Below, in pieces: positions 33,991 through 45,768 of a DNA stretch of 64,000 nt. Under the pieces are notes generated by a model, which did not search any database, had not been told where the DNA came from, and saw only the letters and a program-made list of their open reading frames with translations. The DNA lies in NCBI GenBank assembly GCA_964019415.1, contig OZ025874.1:698012-762011 (forward strand). Reading direction: 5' to 3'. A program made the translations under genes and the position numbers. Each line of letters starts with the position of its first letter. The stretch's first letter is position 1. The DNA is from Ianthella basta. Its lineage: Eukaryota; Porifera; Demospongiae; Verongiida; Ianthellidae.

Positions 33991-34553
33991 TATGATGCCC
34001 AGCCAATGTTGACAAGTGTATGTGATTGACTGAACTAAGAGTTGCACACTAAGATACAGAGTTGTATACTAAGTGGCTCATATTGAAAACACCCGAGTGA
34101 AGTAACTATGCAGGTAACTATGTTTCCTGAAGTCTGCACCAAGGATGTCTGCTGGATAAGGGTTCCTACAGGTGAATCCTCAAGCATTCTGGTTGATTCT
34201 TTATAAACCAAGACAGGCACATGACTCAAGGTGCCAAATTTACAAAGAGCTGATCAAATTAGGCTATATGCAGGTGCACACAAGCTGAAGGAATGTCCTT
34301 ATACTGTAGCAGACTGGGATTAGAGAAGTGGCTGGGTAAGGGAGGGAACCAATTGCTATCATTTTCAGCAACTGCATGACATGGGTCCGGAGGGAAGGTG
34401 ATGACCAAATTGACCAAAGTTGCATCACGTCTCTCCTAACTTGGCTAGAATTTGCCAAACATTGAAATCTAGTGGCACTTTCTTCATAACCACAGGCCAC
34501 ACAATGCATTAGATGAAGGTTGATGCTGAGTACATATTTTACGCATAATGCAC

Positions 34554-34634
34554 CTTGTTTGATGTCATGTGATCTGGGCTTCTTTGGTGGAGGAGGATCA
34601 TCAGCTGAGGATTCTGATCCATCTGTGTCCGTGT
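34554..34634 (-). CDS. Duplicate of the KKPR phase-1 exon
   Basis: Copy of 31,546-31,626 with the same acceptor and donor. Confidence 0.5.
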
Positions 34635-34731
34635 CTATGTAAATGGACGGATGCACAATGCAATATGAACTGCAACAAAGTGTACTGTATGCCTACTAAC
34701 CAGATGTAGACAACCCTGCCACATATGCATC

Positions 34732-34879
34732 ACTCAAGGTGCCAAATTTACAAAGAGCTGATCAAATTAGGCTATATGCAGGTGCACACAAGCTGAAGGA
34801 ATGTCCTTATACTGTAGCAGACTGGGATTAGAGAAGTGGCTGGGTAAGGGAGAGAGTCAATTGCTATCATTTTCAGCAA
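34732..34879. repeat. Third partial copy (148 bp) of duplicated sequence
   Basis: Repeats 34,224-34,371 at an offset of 508. Both breakpoints are sharp, and the junction shares only ACTC. Confidence 0.9.
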
Positions 34880-34907
34880 GTTTTGGGGGACGGGAGAGAA
34901 GTAATAG

Positions 34908-35012
34908 ATATACCACGGCGCTTCGGTGTATATAGATTTTGGAGTCACGAGACCCGAGGGCACATAGCTCGTGACTCCAAAATCCATATACACCAAAGCG
35001 CCGTGATATATG
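34908..35012. repeat. Hairpin with about 43-bp arms
   Basis: Left arm 34,908-34,951 and right arm 34,968-35,012 are near-perfect inverses (CACGGCGCTTCGGTGTATAT against ATATACACCAAAGCGCCGTG), with a 16-base loop. It abuts the end of the third duplicate copy. Confidence 0.75.
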
Positions 35013-35112
35013 TGTTATATACCACATTATACGCATTTGGCGGGAGTCTAGGAGCCTCCCAGCTTCTATTCGTAATGGGCAGGAGTTTTGGAGAAGCGAT
35101 GGTGTTGTACAA

Positions 35113-35397
35113 GTGCTCCGGAAAGGCTATCACTTCAAAGCGACTGGTGACTTCGTAGACTGCTGCTGCCCTGATGCGGATAACTGTGGGAAATGTAAAA
35201 AGAACTGCACCCCCCCTCCCTCCCCTCCCCCCCCCCCCCCATTGAAGCAAAAGTGCCTAGGACTCGACAGATCGAAAGAGATGGAGTCCTGCAGCACCAC
35301 AGACAAGGATATTTGCTTCCAGTTTTTAACCAATGCTGTGAAGTTTTTGCCTGAAGGTAAACCATTGGAGCAAGCCCCTAAGGAGCCAGTTAAGTGA
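35113..35397 (+). other. Open frame of unknown status
   Basis: A 94-codon frame with a Cys-rich start, a poly-Pro run from the C tract and a protein-like end (ATDKDICFQFLTNAVKFLPE-like, ending KEPVK). It lies between a hairpin and a Helitron-like end, so a transposon-borne fragment is likely. No family recognised. Confidence 0.2.
35207..35240. repeat. C-rich homopolymer tract
   Basis: C/T-rich run ending in at least 14 C. Homopolymer length is error-prone, so the frames that cross it are unreliable. Confidence 0.8.
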
Positions 35398-35693
35398 TTG
35401 AGGCTTTGTGCAACGTACTCGGCATTCAAGTTTTTTTTGCGCTTGCGGTCGACTTTCTGTTCTTGAAACAGTGCTTTCCCACTGCTGCAGTGAGTTGTGT
35501 ACGAATTTGTGCACGTGTTTGCTGTTTCTCATTTGTGCACTGTGCAGGTCGTGTACATGGTTTATCTAACTTGGCTACGAACTGCTTTATGTTGTAGCTT
35601 GCGTGTATTTTGCTTCCTTTTCACTGCTGTGAGTCAACTTGGAATATACCAGTTCAAGGCCGACTTCTACCATCAAAGGTACTAAATGTCAAT

Positions 35694-35735
35694 TATGTAC
35701 ACTAGCTGAATGCCTGCCCTTCGGGCAGGTTCCCT
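35694..35735 (-). mobile_element. Helitron-like 3' terminus
   Basis: On the minus strand a CCTGCCC-GAA-GGGCAGG hairpin is followed by CATTCAG, then CTAG and T. Same family as the end at 1452-1502. The body would extend to higher coordinates; two related blocks there (35,893-35,990 and 36,058-36,160, each starting AAAATGGCGT.TCGGCC) form an imperfect tandem repeat. Confidence 0.5.
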
Positions 35736-35892
35736 GCTTATTGCAAGCCAGTGAGTCGGTACTTTGCCAGTTTTGAACTATCTGCACAGGTAGCAACGGA
35801 GGCTGGCTGCTATAACGACGGTAGAGTTTAATTCAAACGTTTGCCGACAACGAATAAGATCTTCCGTAACCGGAAGTCCCAGAAACCAATAA

Positions 35893-36160
35893 TTAAAAAT
35901 GGCGTCTCGGCCTGCGGGAAAAAAGGAAGCGCTTTCTTCAGCTGCAGGGCAGCTAGGTAAATGACACCCCTCTAAGCTCATGTCCCCCCACTCCCTTAAC
36001 TGGCATGCCTCGTATCAAGTACGCCAATGACCGGTAGTGAAAGGGCCAGTCGATAATGTTAAAAATGGCGTATCGGCCCGTGGAGAATTGACAAAGGACA
36101 TCTCCCTTTTCGGCCGCAAGGCAGCTAGGCTAACGGCACCCCGCTAAGAACATGGCCCCC
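35893..36160. repeat. Imperfect two-copy tandem repeat
   Basis: Units share ATGGCGT.TCGGCC.G.GG, GGCAGCTAGG and CTAAG..CATG. The first also reads as a possible first exon (MASRPAGKKEALSSAAGQL then GTAAAT on the plus strand), which I do not trust without transcripts. Confidence 0.5.
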
Positions 36161-36639
36161 GAGTTCATCAACTGGCACGGAGCGTCTCGAGCCAATTCCT
36201 GGGAAGGTGCCAATTTTATGGCTGAACAAACATACATAAAAATTCTAGATCCCGCGAATTATAGTAGGATGGCATGCGTAATCGCTGCACAGTTATTCAA
36301 ACTCTATGACAATATTGTTGAATGTCACTTTTTGTTCCTTGAAAGTGGCCAATTTTCGGTGGTCATTTTCCAAAAATGCTGATTCATGCTAAGGTGAGAT
36401 TTCTACTGGTGATGCTCACATATAGAATGTGAATTAATATCAGTACTGACAGCCAAATGCTATCACTAGCAATGGATGCAATAGTCCAGTCGAATAAGGC
36501 GTGCAACAACTATTCTAGCTTACTTACCTAAACTGTTCAATGAATGGCCTTATCTCATACATTGTCTACCTAGTATAAACAGACTGCTTAGCTACACTAA
36601 CGTGATGACACAGTAGACCAAAATAAGTCAGCCAGCAAT

Positions 36640-37130
36640 GGAGGTCACACTTCTCCACAGTGATTAGCCCTTCCAGGGCAACTAAAGCATCTCACCAACT
36701 ACACATTTCCACTTAGATTAATTATTTCAAACTACCTGCATGCAATGAACCCAATACATAAAGTGCATAATAATACTACACACTTACTGACAAACACAGC
36801 CATAACTTCACACAGTGACTGTTGGCAAATTTTCACTTTACAATTACAACTTCTTCTAAGACTACACCATGTAACAGAACAGTAGAGCTGCTAGCACAGG
36901 TGTCATGGAGTACAGACAGATAATTTAACAGCAAAGCTTTACTCACCCATGTGTTCTAAGTTTCTATACAGTCCCCACAGAGCACGTGGCAATCAGATTT
37001 CTCTGGACACACCCCAACAGTAATCACAAGGACCACATTGTTTGGCTAGGGTAACCACAACAGACACGCCCACTAGTCTTATGACAAGAGGTCACTTTCC
37101 AAAAACACACTATGCCATAGTCTGGTTGGC
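36640..37130. repeat. Diverged segmental duplicate (partner 29,120-29,660)
   Basis: See the partner entry. The minus-strand donor GG|GTGAGTAAAG is kept, but the open exon frame is not. Confidence 0.5.
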
Positions 37131-37189
37131 TAGACCATCCCAGCTGTGGAGTGCTGTCTATGTAGGGATGGCAGTGGTTGTTGTATGCT

Positions 37190-37275
37190 GTACAGTGGAA
37201 CTCCTATAATGCAGACAACCTTCAGAACAAGAGAAGTGTCCTGATTATAGGAGTGTCCGTATTTCAGAGGTATGG
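37190..37275. mobile_element. Possible Tigger/pogo-type terminal repeat remnant
   Basis: CAGTGGAACTCCTATAATGC AGACAAC followed by an inverse-like GATTATAGGAGTGTCCG. This resembles the TIR style of pogo/Tigger elements. A similar motif (CAGTACCCTCCCTCGCTTAA) lies at 47,627. Confidence 0.3.
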
Positions 37276-37279
37276 CTTA

Positions 37280-38330
37280 ACCCTTAAGCATGCATGAGCC
37301 ACTATATATAGTGGCTTTCCTATAATTAATTTACATACAAATGTTCGCACTTAGTTGATCCAATTTCATTTGTGCTTGGTATACGTGTTCTATGTATCAT
37401 CTTTACTTCATTTGTACAGTTACAGTGTCCTACATTCAACAGAAAAATAGTTACAAGCAGTGGAAAATTTTGTTATACTGAATTATACAAAGTGAATACG
37501 GAAAACGAAGAAAAACGTTACCAGTTTATTGCAAATAAAATGGCGGAATGGTCTTAGACAGTTAGGCTTTAGTGTGAAACAGGCAGAAACAGGGCTCCGC
37601 GCACAGGAAAACCAGGCATTTGGGGTTACATTCCAAGCAACAGTATACCACTCTTCTCCGGATGCCATCTTGCTGCAAATTCTGCACTGGCCAAGTTTTT
37701 TGCATTGCGAAGGGAAATGCCTCTCACAGAACTGAGCAGATGGTGGCGCATCTAATGATGGATGGGCAGAACACTTCCTGGCACTGTGGCTGGACATCAG
37801 CTCGATGGAAAGATCGAGAAAGAACTCTTTGAGTGTGAGTTTCGCGCTGTGTGGGGTATCGCGGTGAAGGATGTAAGTTAAACCAGGGTATTTCCGTTAC
37901 TAATTGAAATCCTACAACACTCTTGTTGTTGTCTTCATTTATCAAAGTGCAATCTGGATCAAACTTGCAGCGACACAACAGCTGTACCTAAGCTAGCTAC
38001 GTACAACATTTCAAGGTTGTATAAACAATTGCTTTGTAGAACGAGGCAAGAACCTCATAGCCATTTAAAATTTGGTTTTACAAAAATTGGGGTAACTCCA
38101 CTACTGTGCACGGAGTGGTCTTTGCCCGTCCTTGGACGTTGGACAGCGGCTCTATTCTAGTCAACGACTTGTACGATGACTAAGGAAGCATACGCGAATG
38201 CATTATTTGGAGTACAGTTACTTTCTTACAATCATATCTGGGTACAATCTGAAGATACAAAGCAGTGAAAGGCTGGGGAGCAAAAAAGAGCAGTAACATT
38301 TAATTGGATGAAGTTCAAAATAAGGAAGAA
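37280..38330. other. No gene seen
   Basis: Low-coding DNA. I looked for the distal TIR of the transposase element and could not define it. Confidence 0.35.
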
Positions 38331-38399
38331 AACCATTCTGGATGCTGTGTGAGACAAATAGGACAACTAAAGACTTTGTCTGTGTCAGGCACCTCATCA

Positions 38400-40078
38400 T
38401 AGCCTGCACATCAATGATGCCACCAGCACCAGCAGGTGTCACATCTAAGCTAGCCTACTTGGATTTCTGCAGTGTCATTTTCATAGCTCTGGGAGCAACC
38501 CTGGTAGATACTCTCTTCAAGAGATTGTTCCGTGTTAGCAGGTGATACTGCAGCCTGGTGTGCATTTGCCTTCTCCCCTTTTCCTTTCCTTTTTCCCATT
38601 CTGTCCTGCCTTCTTGCTTTCTGTCCTGCCTTCTTCGCCTTCTTCTCCTCCTCTGCTGCTTGAATACGCTCAACTAGTTCATCTTTTGTTAATGCCTCAC
38701 TGTGGTAGGCTGGATGTACCTGCTTCGACTTGCTTTGGCAGCATCTACTTCAGGCTGTTCAGGTTGCAGGAAGTTGGAGAAATAGCCTGTCAAGTACATT
38801 CTGATAGGAGTTACTGGTGGTGCAGGGGCTGTGGTGGTAGATTGAGCTTGTGCACAGGGGATCGATGTTGCCAGCTTGTGGTCAAGGAATTGCCACAGGG
38901 TTGAATGGACTGATTCCTGTTGCACGAAATCCTGCTATTAGCTGCACAGGTGTCATCGAGTGCTGTCATAACTCTGACAGCAATGAAGCAAAGACCTTTT
39001 TGTCAACTTTTGCTGCCTTTGTCTGCATCTTGTGCTGCTGCAGGATTTGCCTCCAAGCAGTCTTCATTGGCCCATACACTGCTACATCCAGTGGCTGCAG
39101 CAAGTGTGAAGTGTTAGATGGTAGGGTGAACAAGTCGACTCCCTCTCTATGAGCCATATCTATGAGGGCAAGGGCTAGGTGAGAGCTATGCTATCAAAGA
39201 ACAGGATTACTGGCCCAGTTTTTGCTAAATGGTGAATGGCAGGGAGTAAACCTTTCTGGAACCAGGACTGGAAATTCTTTTCCTCCATCCATTCTGAGTC
39301 CAAAACTCCGAAGGGTGCTCCTGCAGGAGCACCCCGTGTCCAGTCCTGGTTACCTTTGTAGAGGATGTAAGGAGGCAAGCAAATTCCAGACACTGACCCA
39401 CAGCAATGTACAGTAATGAATGCCCTGTTGGAGCCTCCTGCTGTGCCATGCACTAATTTAGCACCCTTTCTTGCTGGAACCATCTTGGAGGACACACCAA
39501 GACTAAAATCCTGTCTCATTGCAGTTCCATATCCTGTGTGCAAAATCACTGCACTGTCTCACTTGTCTTTAATGCGTCACTTCCTCAAAGAGCTCCTCCA
39601 CTTTGTCATACCACTCATTCAGATTTTCCCTTGTGGATGCTTTTGCTCTGTGGACACTGAGGTGCTGTGGCTTCCTCCCTGTAAGGTCAGGCCATCCTTT
39701 CAAGAAGGATTGCTACCAGTCGAAGCCTGGGAGAATACCTCCAAAGTACCTGCCACGCTCTGGATAATCACGGAGGTATTCGCTTGCAACCCCGCCAATG
39801 TCTTCCCTCATCAGTCCAAACCATATTCGCTGGAGCACCTGACATGTTACCACTACCTCTTTCTCTTCTTAAGGAGTCAGGATAGTGGGTCTACCTGCAC
39901 CTACCTTTACCCTTCTTTGATGAACGTGGTCTGCTAAGGTAGTACGGGGGATTCCATACTGCTTTGCAGCAGCACTGATTGTTGACTTCTAACACCATAC
40001 CTCCTCTACAGCAACCTTTAGATCACCTTCAGTCCACAGCTTTTCCAATAACTTCTTCCTGTTGTACATGCGAGGCAT
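38400..40078 (-). pseudogene. Dead pogo/Tigger-like DDE transposase
   Basis: Reads on the minus strand from a start at 40,078: MPRMYNRKKLLEKLWTEGDL, then a TAG, then STISAAAKQYGIPRTTLADH (Psq-type helix-turn-helix). Next come a CENPB-like region (EEKEVV-like, PGFDW stop QSFLKRWPDLTGRKPQHLS) and the DDE domain in shifted frames at 39,549-38,966. DDE landmarks are KGAKLVHGTAGGSNRAFITV, ILYKGNQDWTRGAPAGAPFG and NTSHLLQPLDVAVYGPMKTA. The first catalytic motif, usually CDETGF, reads CNETGF and is followed by a stop. Basic and Arg-rich C-terminal remnants continue to about 38,450. Several stops and frameshifts make it non-functional. Confidence 0.8.
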
Positions 40079-40109
40079 ACTTAATTGCTAAGATACCAAA
40101 ACTAGCCAA

Positions 40110-40895
40110 TAGACCAGTTGCGTGTAACTCAGGAATATTGTGGTTAAGGCGATAATTGCATATGACGTCATCACTGGTGGCAGTTTAATATATTGAAAAG
40201 ATAGGGAAAAAGGTGTTGCACCAGCAGCCTCGAGTGCTTCGTGCCAAATGTTCCCATTTAGATGGCTCAGCTGAATGGTTCGCATGAATACGCATGAATA
40301 CGCACCTGACGGTTGTTGATTGAAGTTGCTAAGGCATACGGTTGCCGAGATCGAGACTCATGAAGGGGGATTCGCTGGCATGAGCGACCAGAATGTGGTG
40401 AACAAGACTTCTTGACATGATTTCGGCGAAAGCACCATAGCAGGCACCGAGATGGAGACGTCTGGAGTGGGACTAACCAGCAGGTAACGGCTAATAAGGC
40501 TATGACCCGCACCCTTGCATTTACCATCGCTACCTTTAGCTAACCTTGATACTTTGTAGGTGGTAGCTTAACTAGAAGCTATTCCGTGTGCAGGAGTGTC
40601 AAAAATCCTGTCAAGAAGTCTCGTTCGCTACATTTCTGTCGGTGAGTCCCCCTTCATGAGTCTCGATCTCAGCGACAGTAGGCCATATCAACCTCAATCA
40701 ATGACCGTCAGGTGCGTATTCATGCAAGCCATTCAGCCGAGCCATCTAAATGGAAGCATTCGACACGAAGTGCTCAAGGCTGCCGGTGCAACACCTCTTT
40801 GCCTATCTTTTCAGTGTATTAAACTGCCACCAGTGATAACGTCATAAGCAATTATGACGTACTGCATTCCTAAACGCTAATACGCAACTGGTCTA
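40110..40895. mobile_element. Foldback element with about 250-bp inverted arms
   Basis: TA-flanked. Left arm 40,110-40,390 begins GACCAGTTGCGTGTAACTC; right arm about 40,640-40,895 ends CGCAACTGGTC then TA. Arms keep long matching blocks, such as CCACCAGTGAT, CATCTAAATGG and GTCAGGTGCGTATTCATG against their inverses. The centre holds about 250 bp. It starts only 32 bases from the transposase start, so the two may be one insertion or nested. Confidence 0.75.
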
Positions 40896-40899
40896 TTAG

Positions 40900-42090
40900 T
40901 GCGCAAAAACGTTCAAAAAACAAACAGTAAGCAAGCAATTGGCTGGTTTATGACGTCACTTGACTATTCACGTCACGTGAATGTAACTTAGATATTGAAG
41001 GTGGCCGCGCTACGGGATTAGGCTTTCAATGTTGCTTGCCGTTTTCTAACGTAGCGAAGCCGTGTAGAGACAGCGACGATGACAAATGCCCATTAGATGA
41101 ACTTGATGCAGCAATGGTTACCATGGGGTGTACAGTGTAGCTATGATCCTGTAAAGCTACTGCTGTACTTACAGGAAGTATATACCTGTAGCAATCCACA
41201 GGTCACAGCGTAACTGCTCAAGGTCATGTGCATCAGTTTTGCAGAGATGTACTGGCCTAGGGTCCCAGAACAAATTCCTTCACACCGGTGGCGAGATCAT
41301 AGGGTTAGTTTTTTCAGCTTTCAGATTTCAGCTCAACACACACCCTTGAATTGGAAGAAGTTGTCTGTGGTAATGACCATTACATTCTGAATGCGCCCAC
41401 CCTGGGAAAGATTCATTGCAGATTCACTGATGGATTTTGAATCTGCATTGGGAAGGCCATCAGCTGCAGTTCTCCATACAAAATAGTGTAGTATCTGTGC
41501 CATGGTGAATCTGGGGCACTTTATCTGCTGTTCCAAAGGCCTCAGCTAGAGAAACAAAATGTTTCACTTCTACTGGTATGTGCTGTCGTCTTTGGGCAAG
41601 TCTTGAGGAGTTGTAGAGGAAAAGCTTGAAAGTCCAGCTGAGTCACAAGAGTCTGAGGTCTTGTCATCTACCTTCACCCATCCAAAGTGAACGTAAGATT
41701 GAACTCTATGCAACAGTGAAGGAATTAACACGTTGGCACATGGGCCACTGCCGAATACCTAATGCTCAGGGATCAGTTCACTACGTATACATACGTACCT
41801 TTCTACCAATTGGGCTTTCTTCCTGTGGGTGACTAGCCACACCTTTAAAGCACGAGCTGTGAATAGCAACAGGTTCCTTCAATGGAAAGAGGCAGCAACC
41901 GTGGCAGTGTCATCAATATTTGGCAAGATCCGAACATCTTTACTGCCTTGCGCCATATTGTTAGGATGAGGGTGCACCCTTAGCTGTATGTTTCTAATTA
42001 AGCGTACGAATTATGCATATGTCCCATTCAGGCTATCACAGGTTCACAGACCTACAATCTTATCCAGCTATGAGGTGATGTAACTAACGC
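40900..42090. other. No supportable gene
   Basis: Two minus-strand stretches with acceptor-like sites (41,333-41,545, and about 41,810-41,860 encoding KVWLVTHRKKAQLVER up to a GTACGT donor) are possible exons of the long minus-strand gene. Their phases do not chain cleanly, so they are not called. Confidence 0.3.
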
Positions 42091-42159
42091 ATAATATCCA
42101 TGCATTACAATATATATAGGATATCACTTTGATTGCCAAATGCCATTACTAGTAACATC

Positions 42160-42300
42160 TGCAACATTCTTATACCAACCAAAAGAAAGTGAACTAAACC
42201 TAAGACTTCAAAGTAGAGTCTTTCAAAGACACTACACACCATGGCTGTACATTATGGCTTGTACACGGCAGTTTGAATACACACCACTCTCAGCTACACA
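42160..42300. repeat. Dispersed repeat (partner 48,270-48,380)
   Basis: Shared GTGAAC.TAAACCTAA.ACT, CAAAGTAGAGTCTT, ACAC.CTACA and GGCT.GTACA blocks in the same orientation. Confidence 0.55.
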
Positions 42301-42599
42301 CAACAACTTGTACATACGTAACAGACACAACAGACCACCCACAGTGCGCACACAGTGATCTATCATGTCTATCATTTTTTTCATGGTCAATCATTATTTC
42401 AAGAAGTGATTACAATAAGGCACACATGCACACTGCCTGTGATAAATGTAAACCAGTTCATAAAACAGTGTATAATATACATATACATTATATATATACA
42501 TAATATTATATAAAAACCAAAGACATCTGAGAAATGGCAAATGACAGCATGCACATTGTAATAAGAGATCAGTCTGCATGCTATGAGCTGTGTCTCAAC

Positions 42600-45500
42600 T
42601 ACCATCGAGCTTTGCTGGGAACGAGGTCCAATGGCTGCTCATGGAGGTTTAGTTCCTGGCTGGTTGGTGAATTGAAGACCTGGCCCCACGTAGGCACATG
42701 ACTGTAGAATCAATGATGGAGAAGGCCAGCTTGCAGCGGATGAAATACAGAGTGGTGCTGTAGGGCTGTGAAACTTTGGCGGAGATGAGGCTGGCAAGCC
42801 TCTTGTACACAGCTGTTGCCGAAGGGCCCCAGCCCCCACTTGTAGACATCACAAGTGTGGTGAAGGTGCCGTGTTCTACTTCCAAAACTCTCCTCTCATA
42901 CGTCCTGCGCTTCTCCTGCTCATGTCTTCTGTAGCAAGCTGCTATTGTTGTCCTACGGTTTGATGGGACATGGGAGTTAAAACTCTCACGTCGAAGAATG
43001 CACTCCTTTTACTGCGGTCCCAAAAGTCTTGTGCTTTTATGTTTAGCCTGGCATCATCTTGCACATTAGTTGTTCTGAATCCCTCCCCTGTCAGCGGCTG
43101 GAGGACTGGTTCGACTGCCACATTGGGGCAGACCTCAGTCAGGAGATCAGTTGTGGCGGATGGATGGCAGAGCCCCCTTTGAGCAACTTAGGGCATGGCT
43201 AACACTGAAGGCTTCACCACACGGACAGTGTGACGATAGTCGTGCAGGCTGCCATCCATACCGGACACACAAGGCATCCCTAAAGGCTTGCTTGTGCAGA
43301 CTAAATCCATAGTCTGCAATAGGGATGGTTGTTAGCCATGCAGATGCCCTTTTCTCACTTGCTTGTTCCATTGCTGTCTGTTGTGGCTTTGATAGCTTTG
43401 CCTTGACTCCATCTGCTTCCTCGTTGACAGCCCGTCAGTTGCTTGACTGGACAGTAGCTTTAGCTTCTCTCTGTTCAGCCTGAGCTTGTGCTGGATAGCT
43501 GGTGCACTGATGTTGGATCAGGGTTACCAAAGGCTCTGAGATTCTGGATGAGGCATTGAACTGACTGCTAGTACACTTGGTTAAATTTGAGATCCCAAGG
43601 CCCCCATGCCGGGCCGTGAGAGCCAACAAATCTCACTCGGTGTCATTGAAGGCTTGCCTTCCAGTCAATGCTGGTAGGAAGCTATACCGAATTGCATCTT
43701 CCAGTGGTTGCATCTCATCTTCAATGTCTGGTATGGTACGCATGATGAAAGTCCATTTAGCTGTCAGGCCATGGGTAAGGACGGCGTACGCAGTCTGAGG
43801 CTGGGACATTGCAATTCTAGACAGGCTCTCAATTTCAGAGACCCAGCCAACCACTTTGCCTCGAACGTACTCTTTCACAAAACTTCTACATCCCAGTGCA
43901 GCACCCAGGTGTCTTTCTCCATGTGCTGTTATCTTAATCCCTGTGCTTTGGAACTGCTCTTATGCTGACTTGGCATGTTCAGGCTTTACGATCAGCCAGG
44001 TTTCTCTGCATTAGAAAAATAGCCAAACTGTGGGCCTTCTGCTTGGAGCCTGTCCCACCATCTATGAAGAGGGGCCAGTGTCCCCCCAGCAGATGCATCG
44101 TCAGCGTACCATGACTGTACCACTCCCTCTTTAAGGCTTTGAATCAATGGGAGTGTACCTATGGCGTACATAACCATTGCGAGGGGGTCGCCTTGGGTGG
44201 TGCCTTCCGAGATCGAATGTGGTCTCCACCGATAAAAAGCTTGGCTTCACTCCGGTAGGCATTGATTAGGACTGGGGCAAGGATGGGGCATAGAATGTGA
44301 ACATTTCTCAAAGCAGCCTGGCGATTCAATGAGTTAAAAGCATTGCTTGCATCCACTAGTAAGACTGCTTCAGTGTTGTTGCCCTCATACACCCTTCTCA
44401 TTGCGTGAATTCCCCCGTCTCACATGCTGCATCTTGCCCTGCACATAGTTGAAGGCTACCGACAGTGCGCTAAATGTCTTCCTGAGCAATGTGGAGGACC
44501 ACCTTTCCAGCAGACCCATCGAAGATGTTACACTTCCAGTGCACAGTTTCCTTTCCAATGAGTCATCTCAGTATCTCTCCCACACCAATAAATCGGATAC
44601 CTGGGCTCTTGTCTAGAGCTATGAGACGACTTGCAACTAGGGGAGAAATCCCGCGGGGGGTCCACATAAGTGGAGCAAATCATTAATTCTGGTTGACCTG
44701 GCGATTGCTTCACAAAGCTCATTGGATGTCCTATGAAAGGAGGAGCACATTCGCTTCCAGCCCTTTGCATTCATGCCTGATGGTCCAGCAGACCCAGACA
44801 ACCGCTGGATTGTGGACCAAATCAAAGAGCCATCTATATGCTCGAAAACAATGGGGTGAGGTTCAGGGACTGATGGTGTCCTACTGATGGTAGAGGGTGC
44901 AGCTGGGTTGCTTGGTGGATGTTTGTCCAGCATGTGATCTTTGACCATTCTGCCATCAGGCTGAAGGCTGTCAAGGCCTAGACATCCAGTGTTACTCTGC
45001 TCAGTGACCAATCTTAGGGCAGCCTTCACGTTGCCAGCTGCTACTAGCTTTTCAAAGGATTGTGCCACCTTTGCATCATCGTCCCTTCTTTGCTGGCAGG
45101 TGTTAAGTCGGCTCTGAATAGTGCGTCCCTCGTGCAGGAGGGAGTCAATGTCACCATCCTGCCACCTCGCAAATCTGTCATTCAATCGCACAGAGAGATC
45201 CTTGCTTTTTGCTTTTAGATGGGGCTTCTGGAGCAGTAAGGCTGGTAGGACCATTACTGCCTTCAGCACGATAACCCTCCAGCGCGGTGGCATGACTGTA
45301 GGCATCAAGAAGTCGGGCTATCTCCTGAACAAAGAGTGTGCCTGCATTGCCTCTGGGGACATTGAAGATGTTACACTTCCAGTGCACAGTTTCCTTGTAG
45401 GCTTTGTCAATAGCCCTGGAGACGGAGTTCCCGTCCAGATTGCCCCAACAAAAATTGGGCGGGCCGAGCTGTTCAGGTTGTGGGAGATCAGGGACAGGTG

Positions 45501-45768
45501 GCTTGACAGGATCGACTGTCTCACATGACCCTACACTTAAGGGAGTCAGATCAGCATCTCTGCGACTCAAGGCTGTATCATCTGCCGGAGGTATCAGCGC
45601 TGACTCACCTGGGCTGGATCGACTTGACACCGGTTGATTCTCACATTGATTCATCTGATTGGGTAGGCAGTCAGAGCAATGTCTCCTTGCCTTTCTGCAG
45701 CGAAAGTCCACTACTGGTACAGCGGCAGCACGAGGACATTGCGAGCACTGTCGGCAATGATCAGACAA
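42600..45768 (-). pseudogene. Broken non-LTR retrotransposon, restriction-like-endonuclease type (tentative)
   Basis: Minus-strand frames, in order. 45,768-45,178: an N-terminal Cys-rich segment (SDHCRQCSQCPR, RCRKARRHCSDC). 45,308-44,637: SAGPSGMNAKGWKRM, the start of an RT. 44,401-44,159: VLLVDASNAFNSLNR, with the motif A Asp. 44,177-43,992: SWYADDASAGG, the motif C catalytic pair. 43,878-43,435: thumb/linker. 43,371-43,147: CPCGEAFSVSHALSCSKG, a Cys/His zinc finger. About 43,060-42,970: DFWDRSKRSAFFDVRV, a PD-(D/E)XK-like nuclease remnant. An RT followed by a zinc finger and this nuclease type is the plan of R2/NeSL/CRE-like elements. The frame changes at least four times, with internal stops, so it is dead. 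Clade assignment is uncertain. Confidence 0.65.

Larger units (their letters stand above)
33084..34733. repeat. Segmental duplication, copy B
   Basis: Near-identical partner of 30,286-31,725, longer by one 210-bp internal duplication. The high identity implies a recent event. It duplicates the NLS-like exon (33,418-33,468) and the KKPR exon (34,554-34,634). Confidence 0.95.

Noticed and set aside
33571..34880. CRISPR-like array
   Set aside because: The repeats are long tandem and segmental duplications without spacers, in animal DNA.
39416..39937. 173-codon plus-strand frame
   Set aside because: Antisense to the recognisable transposase on the minus strand.
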